The notes: generated by a model from the letters alone, not told the origin. A DNA stretch of 10,290 nt from an uncultured Clostridium sp. (GCA_900547035.1 URFM01000079.1:1-10290); one strand, 5' to 3'; counted from the first letter of the stretch, positions 1 through 5,485 are shown. Numbers and translations: made by a program.

Positions 1-1
1 C

Positions 2-328
2 GGCCTTTCCGCCCTGTGGCCCTCCTGGGCCCGCTATGTGTGTCCCAGTGCGGTGGAGCGTTTTGCCCAGTTTGCGGTTCGGGTCTGGAATGTGGACATG
101 GATTTTGAGAACCCCATGAAAACGGCTCTGGCGGGGATTCAGGCGACGGAGGACTTCTTTGCCAGCCTGGATATGCCGATTACCTTACGGCAGCTGGAGG
201 TATCCGGCGATGTGCTGGATGAGATGGCAGAGAAATGCACCTTCTTTGGAAAGAGAACCCTTCCCGGGTTAAAGGAGCTTGGAAAGGCAGATATTCTGGC
301 AATCTATCAGGCCGCCATGGGAAAATAA
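2..328 (+). CDS. Iron-containing alcohol dehydrogenase, C-terminal part (5' end outside window)
   Basis: This is the last 108 codons of a group III (iron-dependent) alcohol dehydrogenase, closest in style to NADH/NADPH butanol dehydrogenases, which reduce aldehydes to alcohols in the cytoplasm. The visible start reads GLSALWPSWARYV, the segment that normally follows the metal-binding His-Gly pair; that His would lie just before the window. It continues with RFAQFAVRVWNVD, a run typical of the butanol dehydrogenase branch, then the conserved helix 'ALAGIQATEDFFASLDMPITLRQL' split here only by length, and ends KADILAIYQAAMGK with TAA at 326-328. The frame is open from the left edge, so the gene is truncated by the window, not broken. 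A GTG at 38 is not a start. Family assignment is secure; substrate and cofactor are not visible. Confidence 0.88.
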   Translation, partial: GLSALWPSWARYVCPSAVERFAQFAVRVWNVDMDFENPMKTALAGIQATEDFFASLDMPITLRQLEVSGDVLDEMAEKCTFFGKRTLPGLKELGKADILAIYQAAMGK

Positions 329-337
329 GAGAAAGAC

Positions 338-360
338 GGGGGCCATCGGAAGACGGCCCC
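338..360 (+). terminator. Short GC hairpin after the alcohol dehydrogenase gene
   Basis: GGGGCC (339-344) can pair with GGCCCC (355-360) around a 10-nt loop, 10 bases after the stop codon. No T-run follows, so on its own it is a weak terminator; it may assist the stronger hairpin at 389-431. Confidence 0.35.
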
Positions 361-388
361 ATCAGGAACGTCCAATCAAGAAACAGCA

Positions 389-431
389 AAACGCCGGGGT
401 CCGCAGACAATTTGCGAAATCCCCGGCGTTT
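389..431. terminator. Bidirectional rho-independent terminator between convergent genes
   Basis: AAACGCCGGGG (389-399) and CCCCGGCGTTT (421-431) form a perfect 11-bp stem; inside it CGCA/TGCG (402-405/413-416) can add a second short stem. The plus strand continues TTTCCCTGTTGTT and the minus strand TTTTGCTGTTTCTT, so it can end both the alcohol dehydrogenase transcript (+) and the metallo-hydrolase transcript (-). Confidence 0.75.
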
Positions 432-436
432 CCCTG

Positions 437-529
437 TTGTTACGAGCACTTAGCGCCCGTCCTTTGGGCGCTTACGTGCGATACATGCAAAGCACTTGGC
501 GAGGTCTTTTCGAGCCTAATGCTTTGTGC
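437..529 (-). repeat. Structured intergenic repeat, copy A (3' of the metallo-hydrolase gene)
   Basis: Read on the minus strand this 93-nt element starts at the base after the TAA of the metallo-hydrolase gene and ends next to the terminator. It closely matches copy B (2429-2542): shared runs include TAGGCTCGAAAAGACC-like, GCATGTATCGCACGTAAGCG and GGGCGCTAAGTGCTC. Hairpin 1 pairs CAAAGCA with TGCTTTG (plus coordinates 488-494 and 520-526); hairpin 2 pairs GCAC..GCGCCC with GGGCGC..GTGC (446-449, 453-458, 466-471, 476-479). The stems differ from copy B by compensated changes. Function unknown; it could be a 3'-UTR RNA structure or a REP-like mobile repeat. Confidence 0.8.
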
Positions 530-1333
530 TTATAGATCGATAATCTCCCGGTCGTCCGGAACCAGAAGATTTCCGGAATAGTATTCGTTTCCCTCAGCAG
601 TATAGAGCTCTTTTCTCCGGGCAATCTGCTTGTCCTCCGTATGCCATAAGACAAGGTTGGGAATATGAAGCTCTGTGGCCAACTCGCAGGCCTCCTTTAC
701 TGTGCTGTGGTGCTTTTCATAGGGTTGGAAGCGCTCGCGGTCCCGATAGAGGCAGAACGCTTCATGAAGCAGCCACTGGCTTCCTTCCACATAGGGGCGG
801 CAGCCGGGATTATAGGGCTCATCTCCGGCGCAGGTCAGCCGTTTTCCGTTGTTTAAAATGGTGGTGAAGCCGAACTGCTTGGCTTTGGTGGAGAGAATGT
901 CGAAAAAGGTCACATCGTAGGAGAGGATGCGGACGGTTTCGCCGTCCTCCACCGGAACCAGGAAAATCCGCTCTCCAATCATCTTGTAGAACTTGCCCTG
1001 GATGGTCAGGCGGCAGAGGGTGGAGATGGTGTCCACCAGTCCCGGATGGCAGTAAATCTGAAGATTTCCTTCATAGGTACCTTTTTTCATGCCGGTGGCG
1101 ATCATGCGGATCATCCAGACAATGCCCAGGATGTGGTCCGTGTGCTCATGGGTGACGAAGATATGATGGATGGCGTTTAAGTCCACTTTCATATCATCCA
1201 GAATTTTTAAAATACCGTTGCCTCCCCCTGCGTCCACCATAAAGTAATCGTTGTCATTTCGGATGGCAAAGCAGGTGTTGTAGCAGTGAATGGCCTGGGC
1301 GTTTCCAGTACCGAATACATAAAGCTGTTCCAT
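530..1333 (-). CDS. MBL-fold metallo-hydrolase, RNase Z-like
   Basis: This 267-aa cytoplasmic protein belongs to the metallo-beta-lactamase fold, in the branch resembling ribonuclease Z. The zinc motif THEHTDH is at residues 61-67 (H62, H64, D66, H67); the bridging aspartate is probably D171 in CAGDEPYNP; LLHEAF (188-193), HHST (208-211) and LWHTED (229-234) match later RNase Z-family blocks, with H231 a likely last ligand. It lacks the long flexible arm of true tRNase Z that I would expect between the first and second halves, so tRNA 3' processing is not assured; phosphodiesterase or another hydrolase is possible. ATG at 1331-1333 has AGGAGG seven bases upstream (1341-1346). It appears monocistronic, with its own promoter, a structured repeat right after the stop and a shared terminator beyond. 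No signal peptide or membrane segment is seen. Fold confident, substrate unknown. Confidence 0.88.
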   Translation of the reverse strand: MEQLYVFGTGNAQAIHCYNTCFAIRNDNDYFMVDAGGGNGILKILDDMKVDLNAIHHIFVTHEHTDHILGIVWMIRMIATGMKKGTYEGNLQIYCHPGLVDTISTLCRLTIQGKFYKMIGERIFLVPVEDGETVRILSYDVTFFDILSTKAKQFGFTTILNNGKRLTCAGDEPYNPGCRPYVEGSQWLLHEAFCLYRDRERFQPYEKHHSTVKEACELATELHIPNLVLWHTEDKQIARRKELYTAEGNEYYSGNLLVPDDREIIDL

Positions 1334-1368
1334 AGGGATTCCTCCTCATATTCAATCAATCTTGTTTG

Positions 1369-1397
1369 ATTATAGCAGAACGGAAGGAGATTTGCCA
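1369..1397 (-). promoter_or_regulatory. Promoter of the metallo-hydrolase gene, with an overlapping inverted repeat
   Basis: On the minus strand TGCTATAAT is a perfect extended -10 (TATAAT complement of 1369-1374), with a weak -35 TGGCAA 17 bases upstream (1392-1397). AATCAA (1354-1359) and TTGATT (1366-1371) form a 6+6 inverted repeat with a 6-base spacer that overlaps the -10 and the start point, so it could be an operator. No regulator gene is nearby. Confidence 0.6.
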
Positions 1398-1425
1398 GTC
1401 ACAGTTCATTTGGACGGACGTTCGG

Positions 1426-1510
1426 CGAGGGGCCTCCCTCCTCGGGCGAAGCATGGAAAGGCGGTCTCGCTGGGGAGCGGAACCGCTAAAACGGCAGACC
1501 GTTATGCTTC
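1426..1510. repeat. GC-rich nested inverted repeats overlapping the stop of the zinc-ribbon gene
   Basis: Several paired segments are nested here: GAAGCAT/ATGCTTC (1448-1454/1504-1510), CGGTCT/AGACCG (1462-1467/1496-1501) and GCGG/CCGC (1477-1480/1483-1486). A separate CGAGG/CCTCG pair lies at 1426-1430/1440-1444. The outer arm includes the TAA of the minus-strand gene. It has no T-run, so it is not a classical terminator, but a transcript of the 1502-1726 gene would end in this fold. The 1334-1425 stretch otherwise holds only the promoter of the metallo-hydrolase gene. Confidence 0.5.
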
Positions 1511-1726
1511 TTCAAAGTTGGATTTAGAATAATCAAACAGCACTTTTTTACATTTTTTGCATATATATGCTTCAAAAGAAAGTATGCCGAACCAGTTTTT
1601 CCCCAACAATACCTCTCCCGGTTCAGGGCGTAAGGATACCCAATGCGGTGTCTTGACCCAAGACAATACTTGTTTGCACTGAATATATCCCTGCCTCATT
1701 TCATTCCCGCATACAGGACATTGCAC
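1502..1726 (-). CDS. Small zinc-ribbon protein (DUF6487/PF20097-like)
   Basis: A 74-aa protein with two cysteine pairs, CPVC at residues 3-6 and CKKC at 56-59, separated by about 50 residues; this is a one-zinc ribbon of the kind annotated as PF20097/DUF6487, of unknown function. The middle contains LRPEPGEVLL and NWFG, a Trp/Phe-rich beta segment typical of that family as I recall it. The start is GTG at 1724-1726 (complement), chosen because GAGGGGGA lies seven to eight bases upstream and Cys3 is near the start; no ATG fits. The next genes on either side are unrelated and the 168-bp gap to the metallo-hydrolase has its own promoter, so it is probably transcribed alone. Predicted cytoplasmic; no membrane segment. 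Confidence 0.75.
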   Translation of the reverse strand: MQCPVCGNEMRQGYIQCKQVLSWVKTPHWVSLRPEPGEVLLGKNWFGILSFEAYICKKCKKVLFDYSKSNFEEA

Positions 1727-1771
1727 AGTAAAATCCCCCTCTCACAGCAATTCCGCTCAGAAATTGATTCA

Positions 1772-1780
1772 AGTATATCA
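1772..1780 (-). promoter_or_regulatory. Extended -10 promoter for the zinc-ribbon gene
   Basis: The complement of 1772-1780 reads TGATATACT, an extended -10 (TG-A-TATACT). No good -35 is seen 16-18 bases upstream, which is acceptable for this promoter type. Start of transcription would be near 1765, giving a leader of about 40 nt before the GTG. Confidence 0.45.
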
Positions 1781-1840
1781 CAGGGCAATCAGGATTTCCA
1801 CGGCAAATGGAAGGATAAGCCATCATTTTAAAGGGAACGC

Positions 1841-1869
1841 TTTTCAAGTGGGGAGGAACATGATATACT
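1841..1869 (+). promoter_or_regulatory. Possible promoter upstream of the HAAS gene
   Basis: TTTTCA (1841-1846), a 17-base spacer and TATACT (1864-1869) preceded by TG (TGATATACT) form a plausible SigA site with an extended -10. It overlaps the small ORF at 1860-1928: if this promoter is the main one, that ORF cannot be translated from its ATG, because the transcript would start near 1876. Confidence 0.4.
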
Positions 1870-1928
1870 ACTACATAGACTGGCCGCAGATTTGGCTTTG
1901 GCGGCCGAGGAATCCGGAACTTCATTGA
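1860..1928 (+). CDS. Possible 22-aa aromatic-rich small ORF before the HAAS gene
   Basis: ATG at 1860 follows GGGGAGG (1850-1856) by three bases, a strong but close ribosome binding site. The peptide begins MIYYYIDWPQ and continues IWLWRPRNPELH, so 3 of 22 residues are Trp and 3 are Tyr. TGA at 1926-1928 is 12 bases before the ATG of the next gene, and the AAAGGA of that gene directly follows the stop, an arrangement seen with leader peptides and coupled genes. No homolog is recognised. It competes with the promoter call at 1841-1869, whose -10 lies inside it. Chance occurrence is quite possible for such a short frame. Confidence 0.3.
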   Translation: MIYYYIDWPQIWLWRPRNPELH

Positions 1929-1940
1929 AAGGATACAGGA

Positions 1941-2426
1941 ATGACAAAACAGGAATTTTTGCAGGGGCTTCGGTCGGAACTGGACGGCCGGGTTCCCTAT
2001 TCCGTGATTCAGGAGAACCTGAATTACTATGACAGCTATATAAACGGCGAAACGGCAAAAGGCCTGCCGGAGGAGCAGGTGATCGAGGAACTGGGGGGTC
2101 CCAGGATCATTGCCCGCACGATTGTGGATGCGGCTCTGGATACGGAGGACAGGCCTGACGGATACCAGGCATACGGAACAGGAAATGACACCTATCAGGA
2201 ACCCAGCGGCTCCAGCCCTTTTGAGCAGCAGAGAGAGGAATGGCGGCAAGGCCCGAAGATCCATTACATTGATTTCAGCAAGTGGTACGTCCGGCTGATT
2301 GCAGGTGTGATTCTGGCGGTGATTTTGTTCCTGATTTTTACAATCTTTTTTGGCATTCTCTCGGTGATCTGGCCGGTGCTTCTGGTATTTCTGGTTGTAG
2401 CGATGTTTCGCGGTCCCAGAAGATAA
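1941..2426 (+). CDS. HAAS-domain (DUF1700) membrane protein
   Basis: A 161-aa protein. Residues 1-65 (MTKQEFLQGLRSELDG, then helical stretches to ELGGPRIIARTIV) are the HAAS/DUF1700 domain: the sequence FLxxLxxxL, ENLNYYDSYI and GLPEEQVIEELGGPR-type pattern is diagnostic. Residues 70-110 are a polar, Gln/Gly-rich linker. Residues 117-156 are very hydrophobic (RLIAGVILAVILFLIFTIF and SVIWPVLLVFLVVAMF) and form two membrane helices, with a positive RGPRR tail. HAAS proteins usually sit beside a PadR regulator and a DUF4097 adhesin-like gene; neither is present here, so this is a solo copy. ATG 1941 is chosen for AAAGGA seven bases upstream (1928-1933). The role is unknown; a link to envelope stress signalling is inference from the family. 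The stop codon is followed directly by structured repeat B. Confidence 0.82.
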   Translation: MTKQEFLQGLRSELDGRVPYSVIQENLNYYDSYINGETAKGLPEEQVIEELGGPRIIARTIVDAALDTEDRPDGYQAYGTGNDTYQEPSGSSPFEQQREEWRQGPKIHYIDFSKWYVRLIAGVILAVILFLIFTIFFGILSVIWPVLLVFLVVAMFRGPRR

Positions 2427-2428
2427 GG

Positions 2429-2542
2429 GGCGCTAAGTGCTCATAACAATACAACGTACTAGGCTCGAAAGGACCTTGCCAAGTACGTTGCATGTATCGC
2501 ACGTAAGCGCCTTAAAGGACAGGCGCTAAGTGCTCATAACAA
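2429..2542 (+). repeat. Structured intergenic repeat, copy B (3' of the HAAS gene)
   Basis: Begins two bases after the HAAS stop codon. The 21-bp run at 2429-2449 (GGCGCTAAGTGCTCATAAC plus AA) recurs exactly at 2522-2542, giving a 93-bp period: one full unit plus the start of the next. Hairpin 1 pairs CAACGTA (2452-2458) with TACGTTG (2484-2490), with GGC/GCC inside. Hairpin 2 pairs GCAC (2499-2502) with GTGC (2530-2533) and GCGCCT (2507-2512) with AGGCGC (2521-2526). Compared with copy A, hairpin 1 has two compensated pairs and hairpin 2 one, which argues that the fold is what is kept. Confidence 0.82.
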
Positions 2543-2636
2543 AAAAGGAACCACGATTTTATGTGGTTCCTAAAAAAGGGGAGGATAAGTATTAATTACT
2601 TTCTCTTTCGTGTATACTCCTATTATGACCTCATTT
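2540..2636 (-). ncRNA. Candidate small RNA on the minus strand with a C-rich segment and its own terminator
   Basis: A minus-strand promoter can be drawn as TTAAAA (complement of 2666-2671), 17-base spacer, TATAAA (complement of 2643-2648), with start near 2636. The transcript would run about 97 nt, contain the pyrimidine stretch ACTTATCCTCCCC just before the terminator hairpin at 2546-2571 and end in TTTTTTG. C-rich single-stranded motifs next to a terminator are typical of Firmicutes small RNAs that pair with Shine-Dalgarno sequences. No minus-strand coding gene lies upstream to explain the terminator. The promoter is only moderate, and GTGTATA/TATACAC (2610-2616/2645-2651) may be an alternative reason for the sequence. 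Confidence 0.3.
2546..2571 (-). terminator. Rho-independent terminator on the minus strand
   Basis: AGGAACCAC (2546-2554) pairs perfectly with GTGGTTCCT (2563-2571) around an 8-nt loop. Read on the minus strand the stem is followed by T-rich TTTTTGTTATG; on the plus strand it is followed by AAAAAA, so it works only leftward, against the flanking plus-strand genes. Confidence 0.65.
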
Positions 2637-2682
2637 TTCCGGTTTATACACTAAGAGGAAAATTTTTTTAAAATGGGATCAG

Positions 2683-2728
2683 TCAGGACCGCCGGCGCCT
2701 AGGAGGGTGCGTTTTCCAACTGTCCTGA
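2683..2728. repeat. Inverted repeat in the SEC-C gene upstream region
   Basis: TCAGGAC (2683-2689) and GTCCTGA (2722-2728) are perfect 7-base arms around a GC-rich 32-base interior with GGCGCC and CCTAGG palindromes. It ends 17 bases before the -35 box at 2746, so it is outside the transcript and could be a protein site or the end of an old repeat. Nothing else identifiable lies in 2572-2745. Confidence 0.35.
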
Positions 2729-2745
2729 ATTATTATTAAAAATAT

Positions 2746-2774
2746 TTGAAATATTCCTGCTTTTGTTATATACT
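2746..2774 (+). promoter_or_regulatory. SigA-type promoter of the SEC-C gene
   Basis: TTGAAA (2746-2751), exactly 17 bases, TATACT (2769-2774); an overlapping TATAAT at 2774-2779 strengthens melting. Transcription would start near 2781-2786, which makes the ATG at 2782 too early and supports the start at 2839. Confidence 0.65.
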
Positions 2775-2838
2775 ATAATTCATGGACAGCCAGGCGGGGC
2801 CGGGCAGTCTAAAATCAATTCAAAAAGGATGGTTTACT

Positions 2839-3348
2839 ATGGCGCTGTTAGAAACATGGCGGAATCTGGCCTACGGCGATGGCCTGAATGATAAAAAGAG
2901 AGAGGAATTATGGTCCGGCTATTTTGCCATTGAGAAGGGAATCTACGAGCAGATTCTGTCCAATCCCCAGGAAGTGATTACCGGAACGGTTAAGGAACTG
3001 GCGGAGAAGTACAACACCGAGATTCTGATTATGACCGGATTCCTGGATGGAATCAACGAGAGCTTGAAGGGATATGAGAACCCCATCGATACTTTGGAGG
3101 AGGACACGGAGGTAAAGATTGAAATCGACCCGGAGAGTCTGTACTACCATATGGTAGAGGCAAAGGCTACCTGGCTCTATGAGCTGCCTCAGTGGGATGC
3201 GATTCTGACTCCCGAGCGCCGCAAGGAGCTTTACAAGGAGCAGAAGGCCTCCGGTACAATCCGCAAGGGAAAGAAAATTTTCCCCAACGATCCCTGTCCC
3301 TGCGGCAGTGGAAAGAAATATAAAAAGTGCTGCGGAAAGAATGCGTAA
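2839..3348 (+). CDS. SEC-C metal-binding domain protein
   Basis: A 169-aa protein whose C-terminus carries a classic SEC-C motif, [17 protein letters not shown] (residues 150-166), with zinc ligands C153, C155, C164 and C165 (one of the last positions is His in some relatives). This module, first known from the SecA C-terminus, binds zinc and often contacts ribosomes or partner proteins. Residues 1-145 are mostly helical and charged ([20 protein letters not shown] near the start, [19 protein letters not shown] near 102-120) and match the SEC-C-only proteins common in clostridia, function unknown. ATG 2839 is chosen over an in-frame ATG at 2782: AAAAAGGA lies nine bases upstream and the promoter start point overlaps 2782. 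Monocistronic: own promoter and a strong terminator follow. Confidence 0.82.
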   Translation: MALLETWRNLAYGDGLNDKKREELWSGYFAIEKGIYEQILSNPQEVITGTVKELAEKYNTEILIMTGFLDGINESLKGYENPIDTLEEDTEVKIEIDPESLYYHMVEAKATWLYELPQWDAILTPERRKELYKEQKASGTIRKGKKIFPNDPCPCGSGKKYKKCCGKNA

Positions 3349-3365
3349 GCCCAAAAGATGATGAT

Positions 3366-3396
3366 TTCGCCTGCCCGAAAAAGGCAGGCGAATTTT
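3366..3396 (+). terminator. Strong rho-independent terminator after the SEC-C gene
   Basis: TTCGCCTGCC (3366-3375) and GGCAGGCGAA (3383-3392) form a perfect 10-bp stem with a 7-nt loop, followed by TTTTGTCGTT, 17 bases after the stop codon. Confidence 0.88.
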
Positions 3397-3458
3397 GTCG
3401 TTAGGAATATCTGTCCGTATCCGGCTGGATGCAGAAGCAGAACAAGGAGGAGCGAAGG

Positions 3459-4226
3459 ATGGAAGCTTACACCAGTTTTGCCCAGGTGTATGATTTGTTT
3501 ATGGACAACGTGCCATATGAGGAGTGGTGCGCTTATATTGCGGGGATTTTGAGGGACTATGGAATTGAGGATGGCCTGGTGCTGGAGCTGGGCTGCGGGA
3601 CCGGAAGTCTGACCCGGGCTCTGTCCGGAGCAGGATATGACATGATTGGCGTAGACAACTCGGAGGATATGCTGGAGATTGCCATGGACAAACAGCAGGA
3701 GGGGGAGGACATTCTCTATCTGCTGCAGGATATGCGGGAGTTTGAGCTGTACGGTACGGTACGGGCGGTAGTGAGCATCTGCGATTCCATGAATTACATT
3801 TTAACTTATGAGGATCTGGTGCAGGTGCTTCGGCTGGTTAATAATTACCTGGACCCGGGAGGAATCCTGATTTTCGATATGAATACTCTTTATAAATATG
3901 AGGAAATACTGGGAGAGAATACTTTCGCGGAGAATCGTCCGGAAGGAAGCTTTATCTGGGAGAATTATTTCGATGAGGAGACAGGGATCAATGAGTACGA
4001 CTTGACGCTTTTTATACGGGATCAGGAGGAAGGGGACCTTTACCGGAAATTCGAGGAAACCCATTACCAGCGTGCCTACCGGCTTTCAGAGGTGCGTCGG
4101 GCAGTGGAGGAGGCAGGAATGGAATTTCTGACGTCCTATGACGCGGGGACCAGGGAACCGGTGAGTGAGGACAGCCAAAGAATTTATATCATTGCCCGAG
4201 AAAAGGGAAAGATGAGGAGAGAATAA
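3459..4226 (+). CDS. Class I SAM-dependent methyltransferase
   Basis: A 255-aa cytoplasmic methyltransferase. Motif I is VLELGCGTGSLT (residues 41-52), the S-adenosylmethionine glycine loop; the acidic residue that holds the ribose is in GVDNSEDML (64-72); motif III/IV region is CDSMNYI (108-114), and DPGGILIFDMNT (132-143) is the usual strand-5 block. The C-terminal part (YRLSEVRRAVEEAGME) matches the helix that follows in this family. The acceptor cannot be told; small-molecule methylases of the MT25/MT11 type look like this. Start ATG 3459 is preferred over an upstream GTG-type frame opening at 3429 because AGGAGG (3445-3450) sits eight bases before it. It is coupled to hslO: one base separates its TAA from the next ATG, and the hslO ribosome site lies inside this gene. 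No clear promoter is seen in 3397-3458. Confidence 0.85.
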   Translation: MEAYTSFAQVYDLFMDNVPYEEWCAYIAGILRDYGIEDGLVLELGCGTGSLTRALSGAGYDMIGVDNSEDMLEIAMDKQQEGEDILYLLQDMREFELYGTVRAVVSICDSMNYILTYEDLVQVLRLVNNYLDPGGILIFDMNTLYKYEEILGENTFAENRPEGSFIWENYFDEETGINEYDLTLFIRDQEEGDLYRKFEETHYQRAYRLSEVRRAVEEAGMEFLTSYDAGTREPVSEDSQRIYIIAREKGKMRRE

Positions 4227-4227
4227 A

Positions 4228-5109
4228 ATGTCGGATTATATTATAAGAGCAACAGCGGCAGATGGAATGATCCGCGCCTTTGCCGCTACTACCAGAGATA
4301 TGGTGGAGGATGCCAGAAAGGCTCACAATACCAGTCCGGTTGTGACGGCAGCCCTTGGCAGACTTTTGACGGCCGGCGCCATGATGGGCTGCGATTTAAA
4401 AGGGGATAAGGACCTGTTGACCTTAAAGATTCAGGGAGACGGCCCCATTCAGGGACTTTTGGTGACGGCGGATTCCCATGGAAACGCCAAGGGATACGCT
4501 TACAATCCCCAGGCGATGCTGCCCCCCAACAATCAGGGAAAGCTGGACGTGGGAGGAGGACTTGGAGTAGGCGTTTTAAGCGTAATTAAGGATATTGGAC
4601 TGAAGGAGCCTTATGTGGGCCAGACAATTCTGGTAACAGGGGAAATTGCCGAGGATCTGACTTATTATTTTGCTACCTCGGAACAGGTGCCTTCTTCGGT
4701 AGCCTTGGGCGTACTGATGAACAAGGATAATACGGTGCGTCAGGCGGGAGGATTCATCATTCAGCTGATGCCCGGAGCGGAGGAGAGTATGATTAACCGT
4801 TTGGAGGAGCGGCTGAAGGAAATTACATCCATTACCACTCTCCTGAATCTGGGGAATACCCCTGAGATGATTCTTCAGTATGTGCTGGGAGAATTCGGCC
4901 TGGAAATCAACGACAGGATGGAAACCAGATTCCACTGCAACTGTACCAAAAGCCGGGTAGAGCAGGCGCTGGTCAGCGTGGGAAAAAAGGATATCCGGGA
5001 AATGATCGATGAGGGCAAGCCCATTGAGGTGAACTGTCATTTCTGCGGCCGCAGCTATGAATTTACGGTGGAGGAATTAAAAGAACTTTTGGAACGAGCA
5101 GTGCGCTGA
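4228..5109 (+). CDS. hslO: Hsp33, redox-regulated molecular chaperone
   Basis: The 293-aa product is full-length Hsp33, a cytoplasmic holdase switched on by oxidation plus unfolding. Its N-terminal beta domain opens SDYIIRATAADGMIRAFAA and carries family blocks at 68-82 (KIQGDGPIQGLLVTA), 84-95 (HGNAKGYAYNPQ) and 108-122. The redox switch is intact: four zinc cysteines in HCNC (C237, C239) and CHFC (C270, C273), so oxidation sensing should work. ATG 4228 has AGGAGA seven bases upstream (4215-4220), within the end of the methyltransferase gene, indicating translational coupling and a shared transcript. The stop codon is followed within four bases by the diverged repeat C and then by a hairpin whose T-run serves the opposite strand. 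Assignment is very secure. Confidence 0.96.
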   Translation: MSDYIIRATAADGMIRAFAATTRDMVEDARKAHNTSPVVTAALGRLLTAGAMMGCDLKGDKDLLTLKIQGDGPIQGLLVTADSHGNAKGYAYNPQAMLPPNNQGKLDVGGGLGVGVLSVIKDIGLKEPYVGQTILVTGEIAEDLTYYFATSEQVPSSVALGVLMNKDNTVRQAGGFIIQLMPGAEESMINRLEERLKEITSITTLLNLGNTPEMILQYVLGEFGLEINDRMETRFHCNCTKSRVEQALVSVGKKDIREMIDEGKPIEVNCHFCGRSYEFTVEELKELLERAVR

Positions 5110-5113
5110 CATT

Positions 5114-5166
5114 CATGTATCGCGAGCAGGCGACCCGATATAAGGGGCTGAGTGTGCGCAGCAATA
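5114..5166 (+). repeat. Structured intergenic repeat, diverged copy C (3' of hslO)
   Basis: Starts four bases after the hslO stop with CATGTATCGC, as in copies A and B, and ends GGGGCTGAGTGTGCGCAGCA then ATAC, which lines up with GGCGCTAAGTGCTCATAACA plus ATAC of copy B. Hairpin 1 is missing; only the hairpin 2 module is present, with changed stem bases. GTATCGC and the closing GCG..ATAC remain pairable. Homology is likely but weaker than for A and B. Confidence 0.5.
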
Positions 5167-5178
5167 CAGCGACAAAAA

Positions 5179-5200
5179 GAGCCGGTCATAGGACCGGCTC
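5179..5200 (-). terminator. Terminator for the cold shock gene
   Basis: GAGCCGGTC (5179-5187) and GACCGGCTC (5192-5200) make a perfect 9-bp stem with a 4-nt loop. On the minus strand TTTTTGTC follows, so it ends the cspA-type transcript after a roughly 90-nt 3' UTR (5201-5287, no other feature seen). On the plus strand, after hslO, there is no T-run. Confidence 0.78.
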
Positions 5201-5287
5201 AATTCGAATCACTTTGAATCAGGTATAACTTACTTCAACGCTATCTGTGACGATATATGTTTGAAAAAGGTACACTTTACTCGATGA

Positions 5288-5485
5288 TTATAATTTGGTT
5301 ACGTTTGTGGCCTGAGGACCCTTGGCTCCGTTCACAACGTCGAACTCAACCTGAGCGCCCTCATCTAAGGACTTGAAGCCCTCCATGTTCAGACCGGAGT
5401 AGTGTACGAATACATCGTTGCCCTGCTCATCGGAAATGAATCCGTAACCCTTCTGGTTGTTGAACCACTTAACTGTACCTTTCAT
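5288..5485 (-). CDS. Cold shock protein (CspA family)
   Basis: The 65-aa product is a complete single cold-shock domain that binds single-stranded RNA and DNA and melts mRNA structure. MKGTVKWFN at the start, RNP1 as KGYGFIS (residues 12-18) and RNP2 as VFVHYS (25-30) are all present, with the aromatic residues W7, F8, Y14, F16, F26, H28 that stack on bases; the end is GPQATNV. The start is ATG at 5483-5485 (complement), with GGAGG seven bases upstream (5493-5497); a longer frame up to 5572 runs through the promoter and is not real. A very good promoter lies at 5544-5572. The leader is only about 50 nt, without the long cold-responsive 5' UTR of enterobacterial cspA, so strong constitutive or growth-phase expression is more likely. 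Which csp paralogue it is cannot be told. Confidence 0.95.
   Translation of the reverse strand: MKGTVKWFNNQKGYGFISDEQGNDVFVHYSGLNMEGFKSLDEGAQVEFDVVNGAKGPQATNVTKL

Noticed and set aside
437..529. Integron attC site or CRISPR repeat as explanation of the structured repeat
   Set aside because: No attC core pair of the RYYYAAC/GTTRRRY type is found at the ends, and there are no regularly spaced short repeats with unique spacers.
1701..2264. 187-codon minus-strand ORF opposite the HAAS gene
   Set aside because: Shadow frame; the plus-strand HAAS domain and membrane helices are clear, and the minus frame also runs through the zinc-ribbon gene's start.
437..2542. Copies A and B as terminal inverted repeats of a composite transposon
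   Set aside because: They are inverted around 1.9 kb, but the enclosed genes include no transposase or recombinase, no target duplication is seen, and a third copy lies outside; each copy tracks its neighbouring gene's 3' end.
2782..2838. Upstream ATG for the SEC-C protein
   Set aside because: It coincides with the predicted transcription start and has no ribosome site.
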